Below, in pieces: positions 54,091 to 62,269 of a DNA stretch of 64,000 bases; positions within the stretch are counted from its first letter, which is position 1; the number at the start of each line of letters is the position of its first letter. Origin of the DNA: Hydrogenedens sp964549105 (GTDB lineage: Bacteria; Hydrogenedentota; Hydrogenedentia; Hydrogenedentales; Hydrogenedentaceae). The stretch covers positions 1-64,000 of the forward strand of contig CAZJTZ010000012.1 in assembly GCA_964549105.1 (NCBI GenBank). The letters run 5' to 3'. The notes under the pieces are model-generated. The model ran no database searches. It worked only from the letters and a program-made list of their open reading frames with translations, and was not told the DNA's origin. Position numbers and translations under genes: made by a program.

Positions 54091-57000
54091 ATGAAACGAA
54101 TAATATCCATTTTACTAAAAATAGGGGTTACGGTAGGGCTTTTTGTCCTTTTGTTCTGGCCTGAAATCTTTGGTTTGCCACCTGATACTTTTGGTGGGGT
54201 TAAACCTATGGCACTCTTAAACGAGATTCGTTCTCTAAACCCGTTGCATGCTATCCCCTGGATATTGTTTGCATTGTTTATCCGATTGGGGGGTATTATG
54301 TGCGGTGTAATTCGCTGGAAAATTCTGCTGAATGGACAAAAGTTATACATGCCCTTTGGTTATATGACCCAGAGTTGGTTTATCGGAAGGACAATTGGTA
54401 TTTTCCTGCCCAGCACGATTGGACTGGATGGCTATCGTTTATATGATTCTGTCCTTTACACGCGAGATGTGGTTCGTCCCACAACCGTTATATTCATTGA
54501 AAAAATTATTGGTTTTATATCGCTAACGACGCTGGTTTTTCTGACCTTTCCTCTTGGGTTTCGCTTATTAAAATTTAATACACTAATTCTTTTGATTATT
54601 CTGTTTATTTTGGGAATGGCTGTGCTTTTCTTTTTATCCTTATTACTTCAGCCTTATATTATTCAACTTATCTTATATTCTATTCCTACCCCGAATAAGG
54701 TTAAGAAAATTTTGAATCAATTAGGAGATGCGGCTACTGCTTATGCTGGACACCGTAAATATCTTCTCCTTGCTATCATACTTGGAATCTGTGTTCATCT
54801 GAGTGCCTGTCTTATGTATTTTGGAACAATGATGGCATTACGCTCCGAGAATACCAGCATCTGGGACATTCTATTTGCAAGCCCACTTATGATTTATGGA
54901 ACGGTTTTGGGTCCTTCGGTGGGTGGGGAGGGAATCCGTGAAGTCGTATTTGCAACATTATTAGGAGGGAAGGAGAATGCCCTTAAAGTAGTAGCGTTTG
55001 CTCATTTAGGCTGGTGGGTTGGAGATGTTGTTCCTTTCCTGATAGGACTACCCTTCTTTGTGTTACGCAAACGTCCACATAAGGAAGAGATTCAAAAACA
55101 AATACAGAATATTCGTTCTCAGCAACCTTCTACAAAGGATACAATGGATGAACTGCATATAAACCAGACAGAATTATTGTCGTTGCGTAATCAAATTTTA
55201 ATTAATTTACTATTTGCTACTATTGGTGGAATAACGGCGGGAGCAATCTGCGGATTGTCTGAGGCATTATGGATACTTTACAAGATTCCGAATCTATACG
55301 AATTTCAAATGTTATGGTGGGGACCTATAACCTATGGCATTCTTTCCGCAGGTATGGGAATTTGCATAGGCATATTTGCAGCCACCTGGCTCCCTCTTCT
55401 GTTTCGTAAACTCCCTTCTGCACTCCTCTCGTATGTTGTTTCATTTGCTTTAACAATACTTTCTGTTGGGTTGATACTGGTAATTTGGAGATATAGAAGA
55501 GATGTTCTATTGCAAAAACCGTCATCTTATTTCGCATATTTACCTATAAGTTTTTACTATATAGGTTTTGTTTCTATTGCTTCAGTCATATTATACATTT
55601 TCCTATTTTATTTAAATAAAGTTTCAAAACATTTAACTATAGGCATAATTACTTTACTTTTATTAATCCCAGTAATTTTCGGTTTTGGTTACTCGTTTGC
55701 CCTAAACCCGCAAGGTGAAAAATCGTCTATTACTTCTCTACCAGAAGCACAACCAGACTCACCCAATATTATCCTTATTATTGCAGACGCTTTACGCGCG
55801 GATTACCTGTCTGCATACAATCCAGACATCGAAACTAAAACCCCTGTTCTGGACAGGTTTGTTGAAAAATCTATCTTATTTGAAGATTGTAGTTCTCAAG
55901 CGTCCTGGACAAAACCATCATTTGCATCTATTTATACAGGTGTTATTCCATTACACCATCAAGCCAATGGCAAAAATGCCGTTATTAATCCTAATCTGAC
56001 CACAGTTGCAGAAGTCCTCGCAAATCATGGATACATGACCAGAGGTTTTGGGAACAATCCTAATGTCCATTCCTTATTTGGATTTGGTAGAGGATTTTTA
56101 GAATATACTGATTTACAGAGCGATTATGTGTTGTTTGCAAAAGAATCCAGTTCTAAATTGACGGCTTATGAAATTTTACGCCGTGTTTATGGAAAGTTTT
56201 CATCAATTATTTTAAAAATATTGCACAAACCCCCTAATATCAGGGAATACTATCAGCCCGCAGAAGTAGTAACATCGGAAGCGATGAAATGGATTGATAA
56301 TCGTCCAGAGGTAAAGTATCCCTTCTTTTTAGCCCTTCACTATATGGACACACATGACCCTTATTTAAATTTGAATGATAATACATTTTTTGCACGAGCC
56401 TTGCTTGGGAATAGACCCCAAAGCCCATTAACTCCGCCCATGCGGAAAGCCTATATCAGCGAGATTGAGTATTTAGATAAGTATCTTGGAATATTGTTTG
56501 ATGAACTTGAAAAACAGGGGCTGAACAAAAATACCTATATAATTTTTACTTCTGACCATGGAGAAGAATTTGAGGACCATAACGGATGGTGGCATGGGTT
56601 TACGCTATACCAGGAGATGCTTCATGTGCCTTTGATTGTCAAGGTTCCAGATTCAAAAGCCAACCCAGAAAATATGAACAAAAAAGTAGACTTTTTGGTA
56701 AGACTTATTGATTTATCGGCTACGATACCTAAAATTGCGGGGATTCAGCCTCCTGAAACTTTTGAAGGGACTCCGTTGCTATCGGAAGAGGGGAAAGTTA
56801 TCAGTCCAGAAAGCAATATCTACGCATGGGCAGAAAATGACGCAGAAGGACAGATTATGCAATCTATAAGGAATAAGACGCACAAACTTATCCTTGCCAA
56901 TCCTGATAATCCGCGTAGATTAGAGCCTGAAGAACTTTATGATTTGTCAAAAGACGCAAAGGAGAAGAATAATCTGTCTAATAGCCCTGATTTTTCTTCT

Positions 57001-57138
57001 ATAAAACAGAATTTACATCAAAAGATGAACGAGTTAAAAGGGAATAACAAAGGCGAGGAAAGCAAAAAATCTTCTGAACAGGTTCCACTCCCACCTGAAT
57101 TGATAGAACAGTTAAAAGCCACAGGGTATATGCAGTAA
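54091..57138 (+). CDS. Fusion: flippase-like (LPG-synthase TM) domain + sulfatase/phosphotransferase-like domain
   Basis: A 1015-aa inner-membrane protein. Residues about 1-325 form the multi-span UPF0104/LPG_synthase_TM fold (SWFIGRTIGIFLPSTIGLDG, and SPLMIYGTVLGPSVGGEGIREV). A second block of six or so membrane helices spans about 365-550. From about 555 to 905 an alkaline-phosphatase-superfamily domain follows: NIILIIADALRADYL, SQASWTKPSFASIYTG near 605, and FTSDHGEEFEDHNGWWHGF near 820. The nucleophile position is Thr (SWTKPS), not the CxPxR Cys of true sulfatases, as in LtaS and phosphoethanolamine transferases. Probably it flips or holds a lipid and transfers or removes a phospho-headgroup on the periplasmic side (inference). 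Confidence 0.85.
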   Translation: MKRIISILLKIGVTVGLFVLLFWPEIFGLPPDTFGGVKPMALLNEIRSLNPLHAIPWILFALFIRLGGIMCGVIRWKILLNGQKLYMPFGYMTQSWFIGRTIGIFLPSTIGLDGYRLYDSVLYTRDVVRPTTVIFIEKIIGFISLTTLVFLTFPLGFRLLKFNTLILLIILFILGMAVLFFLSLLLQPYIIQLILYSIPTPNKVKKILNQLGDAATAYAGHRKYLLLAIILGICVHLSACLMYFGTMMALRSENTSIWDILFASPLMIYGTVLGPSVGGEGIREVVFATLLGGKENALKVVAFAHLGWWVGDVVPFLIGLPFFVLRKRPHKEEIQKQIQNIRSQQPSTKDTMDELHINQTELLSLRNQILINLLFATIGGITAGAICGLSEALWILYKIPNLYEFQMLWWGPITYGILSAGMGICIGIFAATWLPLLFRKLPSALLSYVVSFALTILSVGLILVIWRYRRDVLLQKPSSYFAYLPISFYYIGFVSIASVILYIFLFYLNKVSKHLTIGIITLLLLIPVIFGFGYSFALNPQGEKSSITSLPEAQPDSPNIILIIADALRADYLSAYNPDIETKTPVLDRFVEKSILFEDCSSQASWTKPSFASIYTGVIPLHHQANGKNAVINPNLTTVAEVLANHGYMTRGFGNNPNVHSLFGFGRGFLEYTDLQSDYVLFAKESSSKLTAYEILRRVYGKFSSIILKILHKPPNIREYYQPAEVVTSEAMKWIDNRPEVKYPFFLALHYMDTHDPYLNLNDNTFFARALLGNRPQSPLTPPMRKAYISEIEYLDKYLGILFDELEKQGLNKNTYIIFTSDHGEEFEDHNGWWHGFTLYQEMLHVPLIVKVPDSKANPENMNKKVDFLVRLIDLSATIPKIAGIQPPETFEGTPLLSEEGKVISPESNIYAWAENDAEGQIMQSIRNKTHKLILANPDNPRRLEPEELYDLSKDAKEKNNLSNSPDFSSIKQNLHQKMNELKGNNKGEESKKSSEQVPLPPELIEQLKATGYMQ

Positions 57139-57223
57139 CACCACAAGTGTAATTAAAACTGACTACATAGTTCTTCTTACTTTTACCAACTGATACAGTA
57201 GTTTATATTTTAATTTTATCGTC

Positions 57224-57343
57224 TTATCTTAATATAAATATCAGAAGCAGAAGAAGCACTCGGCGAAAGACAACTGCACCTATTATGAGCAAGGTTATTA
57301 TGAAAAGAATCCACTTTTCTTTTTTTGACAGTCTTGGTTTCAT
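57224..57343 (-). CDS. Small single-span membrane protein (39 aa), candidate
   Basis: The frame encodes MKPRLSKKEK, then a hydrophobic stretch WILFIITLLIIGAVVF and RRVLLLLLIFILR. It has a positively charged N-terminus and one or two membrane helices, as in small membrane proteins. It begins 28 nt after the stop of the Cys-rich protein gene on the same strand. Shine-Dalgarno is poor, so translation is uncertain; the membrane-protein composition is the main support. Confidence 0.4.
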   Translation of the reverse strand: MKPRLSKKEKWILFIITLLIIGAVVFRRVLLLLLIFILR

Positions 57344-57371
57344 TTCGTTAACCAATATAATATAAGTGGTT

Positions 57372-57593
57372 TCAAGGCTTTATTATGGCATGTTTGCACT
57401 TGCTTCGGATTTCCTCAGGACATTGTCCAGAGTATTGGCAACAGTTTTCATTGGTCTCCCCTGCAAGTGTGCATGATTTGGTGCTCCGTTCTCCTAACTG
57501 ATTTCGGGCTAAAAGATGGACAACACCCCATACCAACCCCAATGCAGACGCAAACAAAATGGCAAAAGTAAATGTATATAAAATGGTCAACAT
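57372..57593 (-). CDS. Small Cys-rich membrane protein
   Basis: A 73-aa protein with one N-terminal membrane helix (about residues 4-28, LYTFTFAILFASALGLVWGVV) and a C-terminal cytosolic or periplasmic tail with five Cys: SCTLAGETNENCCQYSGQCP and KCKH. AAGGAT lies upstream of the ATG. The Cys arrangement could bind a metal or Fe-S cluster; a distant resemblance to NqrM-type (DUF539) Na+-NQR maturation proteins exists, but no nqr gene is near. Otherwise unknown. A candidate 39-aa membrane protein follows 28 nt downstream. Confidence 0.65.
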   Translation of the reverse strand: MLTILYTFTFAILFASALGLVWGVVHLLARNQLGERSTKSCTLAGETNENCCQYSGQCPEEIRSKCKHAIIKP

Positions 57594-57702
57594 AGTTTTA
57601 TCACATCCTTACATAAATAACATAAAGGAAATGAACCAAATTCCCAAGAAGAGAATAGCCTGTATAAATTATATCAAATAGTGGGTATAATTCTACTTAT
57701 TG

Positions 57703-60700
57703 TTAGGGATTACTAACAGTTAATTGTATATATGCTGTTCCATTTACAGCATTACTTGAAATAGAAATAATGGGAGCAAAGTTGTCAATTAGTGCTTTGT
57801 TTACCGTAACAGTAATGTAATCCTCTTTTTTTGAGTTATCAGGTGAGTCATAAGGACCGAGAGAGCCTGCATATTTTGAGAAACTATAACCGACGGGTAA
57901 GTTTCCCCTATCCAATGTCCATGATAGGATAGATTGTCCTGTATTTCTTATTACAAATGTTTTCTCTTCAATTTCATTTGACGAATCAAAAATCAATTCA
58001 GTCGGCTCCACTGTTATTTCAGGTTGCAGTATATTGCAATATACTGTCACATACCGCACGATTGCATTATGAAAGATAGAATCGAAGGAAAATCGCAGTA
58101 TACCTAAATAATTATTTCCCGGTTCCATTTCTTCACGATTGATTGGAATATGCAATTTATAAGGCGTTTCATTCTCAAAAACGAATCTTTCTTCATCTGG
58201 AGGTTTGACTATATCACCGAAGAAGTCTCCTATAAATACCTCAACATCCCAGTATAAACCTACATTGGTAGGTCTATGACTACCACCTTTGTTGTATATA
58301 TCCACAACCAAATCATAAACATCATCAGGCAGAACAATTATACTGTTATCATCCATTGTGGGTTCACTCTCTAAATAAGGATAGGGATTGGAAGGAGCAA
58401 AGGAAGGCCTGTTTGTCACATCGAACAGATTGGGATGGGTAAAGTATTTGGCGTCTGGATTTGCACTAATCTGAGGATTTGCCACATCAAATTGTAACTT
58501 AAATGGTTGTGAAGCATTTTCAAAGTGCAATACACATAGTGAACCAAAGGCACCATAAGGCAAGGGTTGATTGTTGGCAGCGGTAAATTGTAATAGGCTC
58601 CCTTGTTGGACAAAATTCCAATCCGAAATAAGTCCACCTTCTGCAAGAGTAGGTTGACTCACGGACATTGTCATGGCTGGATTGCCGTCTAAAGTATCTA
58701 TGGAGAAGAATAATGCTGCAATATTTCTCGGGATGTAATCTGCATATACAATAATATCTACGGATTGGGAAGCAGTATCAATGCCTGAGGAAAGGAGTTT
58801 AATTTGTCCTAACCGCACATCATTTGCATAGCTTTCCAGGTCCATCTGACTATGTGCGAAAGCCGTGGAAATATTGCCCTGGTCCGAAATGCAGGAGTTG
58901 CCATCCGCAGGGGAATCAAAGTCTACATCTATTCTCACTGTGGCTCCTGCGTTTTGACTTAAGGCAATGAATTCAAACAATAATTGACTATTTATATCTT
59001 TTGCTATAGACCGGTCACAAGGGTCATCAGGATTGGTTTCTAACCAATCGGCTAATGGAGATAACAAAGGTTTCGATATGGGTCGTCCTAAACTATCCAC
59101 CTGCCCTGTATCTTGATTGCGAGTGGAATAAACATGTCCTCCCGTCTCTTCTACTAATTGAATCATCACATTTTTATTTGCATTTTCACCCCAACTAACA
59201 AAGAAGGGTCTGGCTCTTACCCCTTTTAACAAATCCACCACAGGTGATACCTGCCCTGGCGGTGTGGTCATACGCCCATCTGTAATGATTAACATAATAC
59301 GGTCATCTGTAGAATCGTAAGGGATATGGTCTCCATCTGCCAGGAAAAGGTCAACCGCACCATCACTAATTGCAGGTAATAACGCTGTTGCACCATGGTC
59401 AATAATATTCATACTTAATAATCTGTTCTTTGCAACTTCTTTGTTGTAGGTAAACATCGGTTCCCCATCATTGTTCATCAATATACGAACAGGATTATTA
59501 TTCCATTCTCGCTCGTTAAATACGCCAATTGCTATTTTGTAGTTATCTGGTATTTCATCAATTATTGGCATTACAGTTCTCACATACAATTCACGAATAG
59601 GGTCTGTAGCATCTGAAATTCCCTGTTCTCCCATCAATTGAACAGACTTCAACATACTTCCAGAAGCATCTAACATAATAAGGATACTACCTTTACTTTG
59701 CACCAACTTCTCTGGTTTAAGCATAGGGACTAAAAACCGATTTGATTCTGAAATTTCTAACGGTAAATCGTCTTCTGTGATTAAGAATTTACTGGTAAGA
59801 GTTGGCAAAAATGCTTCAGGGAAAGAAATAGATTGCTGCTGAATATCTCTGAAAAGCATTACATATCGGACTAATGAGGGAATCCTCAAATTAGGGGGTG
59901 GAGTCTCTATGGTAAGTGAAGGTGCGGCTGCTGTAATTATTATAAGGACTGGGTCTACCGTAGTATCAATAACATTTTGTCCATTTACAAGTTTAGTCGC
60001 CACGATTTGTATTTGTCCGGACGCATTAACCCCATCCAATCCCTCACGGTCAATAGATACAGATATGGTTTTCCAATCCTTTATCGCATTTGCAGTACCT
60101 ATACTGATACCCGATTCAGGAGAAACGGAAATCCAATCTTTATTAGGTATTAGCATAAAGTTTAATACGGTTTCTGGGTCACCTATATTTGCCAGGTCGA
60201 ACTCTTTCAATATCTCACGCGTCCCATAACTCAATGCCATAGGCGTAGCACCTATTATTACTTTTCGGGGCACCTGTACCTCAATCGTAATGGCTGATTC
60301 TGGATGGCTCACATCATTTGATTTGATTATTATTTTATGTGCATCACCTAAATAAGTCAGTGTATTCCTACTAATCGTCACCTTAACCTTCTGCTCTTTA
60401 CCTTCACCTAAGGAACCTTGTTCTGGATTTATACTTGTTATCCAGGCTGGAAGGCTTGCCTTGACAATGCTCCATTCCAGTGTTCCCTTTCCTATGTTTC
60501 GCACTATAAATTCCTGTTCATTTTCTTCAAACGCAAAGTTAAGGAAGGGAATATGATTACCATCTGTACCCTCTCCAATAATAGATATTTCAGGTATTTG
60601 TGGCACAGACATACTCACTTCTACCAGCACAGGTGTCAAATCGGTGGAAGTTTCGACGACTTTACCTTTCACCGCAAATTGATGTTGGTATGAAGGACCC

Positions 60701-62226
60701 TCTGCCTCATTTGCCAGGTCTCTATCTATTTTTACTTCCAATGTCGCTGTTTGAGTTCCGCTCACCTGTCCTGAGGCAATTCCTTGATTATCTACCGGGG
60801 TAATGCTCAACCATGCAGGAAAACTCGCTGTATCAATTTCCCAGGCAATCGTTTTCTCCCCATCATTCCAGATAGCTAGCGTTTCTTTTGAACGCGTCTC
60901 ACCAAAATTGATTTGTGTTGGTAAAACTACTAATTTCGGTGCCCGCGATGCTTCCATCTGCACATTTAAGGTAGATGAACCCCAGTTGGAGTTTATAACG
61001 ATACTTCCCTGATAATTTCCCGGTTTCAAAGTAGTAGGGTCTGCCTCCACCGATATTACCTGATTTCCGCCTGCTTCAATATTCCCACTACTCTGTCCGA
61101 TACGAAGCCAACTTGTGTCGTTAGAAATAGACGAGGTCCATCTCCACGAGACCGGCGCTGTGTTAGAAATAGTGAAGGTTAATGTCTGTCTTTGGTCTAT
61201 TTTTCCAAAATTAAGTACCGCAGGGCTGATTGTTAAAGCACGAGTTCGCATTCGCACCGTTACAGAAACGGCATAATTTGTGGAAACATTCTGAACTTGT
61301 AGTGTGCCCACATAATCGTTAGCAGTCAGTCCCGACGGATTGACAATTACAGGGACATCTACCGATTGGGAAGCAGGTACTACAAACTCCGGATTTTGCA
61401 CAGATAGCCAGGATTCTGCTCCACTGGATACCTGAATACGAATAGAATTTTCCTGAGCGCCTAAATTAGAGACCTGTAATGTCTGCTGTGTTTCCTGCTC
61501 CACCAGACCAAACTGCATCTCACTCGGACTTACCTTTAAGGAAGAGACTTCCATTGTTACTGGAATAGAAATTTCTTGTGAACCGGCTGTAATTTTTATT
61601 GTTGTTTGATATATCCCTACGGCAAGTCCATTTCGATTTACGGTAAATGTCAATTTTACAGTTTGCTTTGCAGAAACCTCTCCACTCGTTGGAGTCCCTG
61701 TGAGCCAGGTAGCATCCGTCGGTATAATCATTGACCAATCGGTTTTAATAGTGCTCTGATTTATCAAGTTGAGTTGTAATTCCGTAATAGTAGTTCCGAA
61801 ATCTAATGATAAAGGACTAACAGAAACATTGATACTTGCAGGTTTAGTAATACTTACAGTAACTACTTTCGTCTCACCCTTACTTTTGATAGTTACTTCA
61901 CCTACACTGGTTCCTCCGGGCAAATTAGAACGGTCTACCACCAAATCGAGTTGCTGTACCTTTTCCCCACCAGTAGAACCATCTATTTTACTTGAATTGG
62001 TTAACCCACCATCCTTTGACAGTTTTAACCAGATAGTATTTGTTTCTGCTTCCCATGACCAATTTCCACTCCGATTGTATACAATACGGATAGTCTCTCT
62101 GACTGAATTATCACCAAAGGTAACCGTTTCAGGGTCAATGTAGAAACTTACTCCTGGACATCCTGTTATTATCAGGATTAATGAAACAGCACTCAAAAAT
62201 TTTATCACAACTGTCGTTTGCCTCAT
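57703..62226 (-). CDS. Giant lipoprotein with BACON/Ig-like repeats, VWA domain and cohesin-like module
   Basis: A 1507-aa predicted lipoprotein. The signal peptide ends in the lipobox IITGC; I set the start at the ATG at 62226 (AGGAG 7 nt upstream) instead of the TTG at 62247. About residues 25-800 contain roughly eight BACON/choice-of-anchor-like beta domains, with repeated 'SPxxLxFG' and 'WLxxxxxxG' patterns. A VWA domain follows (about 855-1060), with MIDAS motif MLDASGSM, DGRMTT and the Thr of GATALLP. Then DVRLGQIKLLSSG and YADYIPRNIAALFFSI introduce a module that resembles cohesin, with LAEGGLISDW. A last BACON-like repeat ends the protein. It is probably surface-exposed and adhesive, or a substrate-binding scaffold. 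The upstream neighbour is a paralogue. Confidence 0.85.
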   Translation of the reverse strand: MRQTTVVIKFLSAVSLILIITGCPGVSFYIDPETVTFGDNSVRETIRIVYNRSGNWSWEAETNTIWLKLSKDGGLTNSSKIDGSTGGEKVQQLDLVVDRSNLPGGTSVGEVTIKSKGETKVVTVSITKPASINVSVSPLSLDFGTTITELQLNLINQSTIKTDWSMIIPTDATWLTGTPTSGEVSAKQTVKLTFTVNRNGLAVGIYQTTIKITAGSQEISIPVTMEVSSLKVSPSEMQFGLVEQETQQTLQVSNLGAQENSIRIQVSSGAESWLSVQNPEFVVPASQSVDVPVIVNPSGLTANDYVGTLQVQNVSTNYAVSVTVRMRTRALTISPAVLNFGKIDQRQTLTFTISNTAPVSWRWTSSISNDTSWLRIGQSSGNIEAGGNQVISVEADPTTLKPGNYQGSIVINSNWGSSTLNVQMEASRAPKLVVLPTQINFGETRSKETLAIWNDGEKTIAWEIDTASFPAWLSITPVDNQGIASGQVSGTQTATLEVKIDRDLANEAEGPSYQHQFAVKGKVVETSTDLTPVLVEVSMSVPQIPEISIIGEGTDGNHIPFLNFAFEENEQEFIVRNIGKGTLEWSIVKASLPAWITSINPEQGSLGEGKEQKVKVTISRNTLTYLGDAHKIIIKSNDVSHPESAITIEVQVPRKVIIGATPMALSYGTREILKEFDLANIGDPETVLNFMLIPNKDWISVSPESGISIGTANAIKDWKTISVSIDREGLDGVNASGQIQIVATKLVNGQNVIDTTVDPVLIIITAAAPSLTIETPPPNLRIPSLVRYVMLFRDIQQQSISFPEAFLPTLTSKFLITEDDLPLEISESNRFLVPMLKPEKLVQSKGSILIMLDASGSMLKSVQLMGEQGISDATDPIRELYVRTVMPIIDEIPDNYKIAIGVFNEREWNNNPVRILMNNDGEPMFTYNKEVAKNRLLSMNIIDHGATALLPAISDGAVDLFLADGDHIPYDSTDDRIMLIITDGRMTTPPGQVSPVVDLLKGVRARPFFVSWGENANKNVMIQLVEETGGHVYSTRNQDTGQVDSLGRPISKPLLSPLADWLETNPDDPCDRSIAKDINSQLLFEFIALSQNAGATVRIDVDFDSPADGNSCISDQGNISTAFAHSQMDLESYANDVRLGQIKLLSSGIDTASQSVDIIVYADYIPRNIAALFFSIDTLDGNPAMTMSVSQPTLAEGGLISDWNFVQQGSLLQFTAANNQPLPYGAFGSLCVLHFENASQPFKLQFDVANPQISANPDAKYFTHPNLFDVTNRPSFAPSNPYPYLESEPTMDDNSIIVLPDDVYDLVVDIYNKGGSHRPTNVGLYWDVEVFIGDFFGDIVKPPDEERFVFENETPYKLHIPINREEMEPGNNYLGILRFSFDSIFHNAIVRYVTVYCNILQPEITVEPTELIFDSSNEIEEKTFVIRNTGQSILSWTLDRGNLPVGYSFSKYAGSLGPYDSPDNSKKEDYITVTVNKALIDNFAPIISISSNAVNGTAYIQLTVSNP

Positions 62227-62269
62227 GCGAAGGCTCCTGTTTTTCAAGTATTAGAATGTCATTTATTAT

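Noticed and set aside
61769..62143. 124-codon plus-strand frame
   Set aside because: Antisense to the giant BACON lipoprotein; composition mirrors the real frame.
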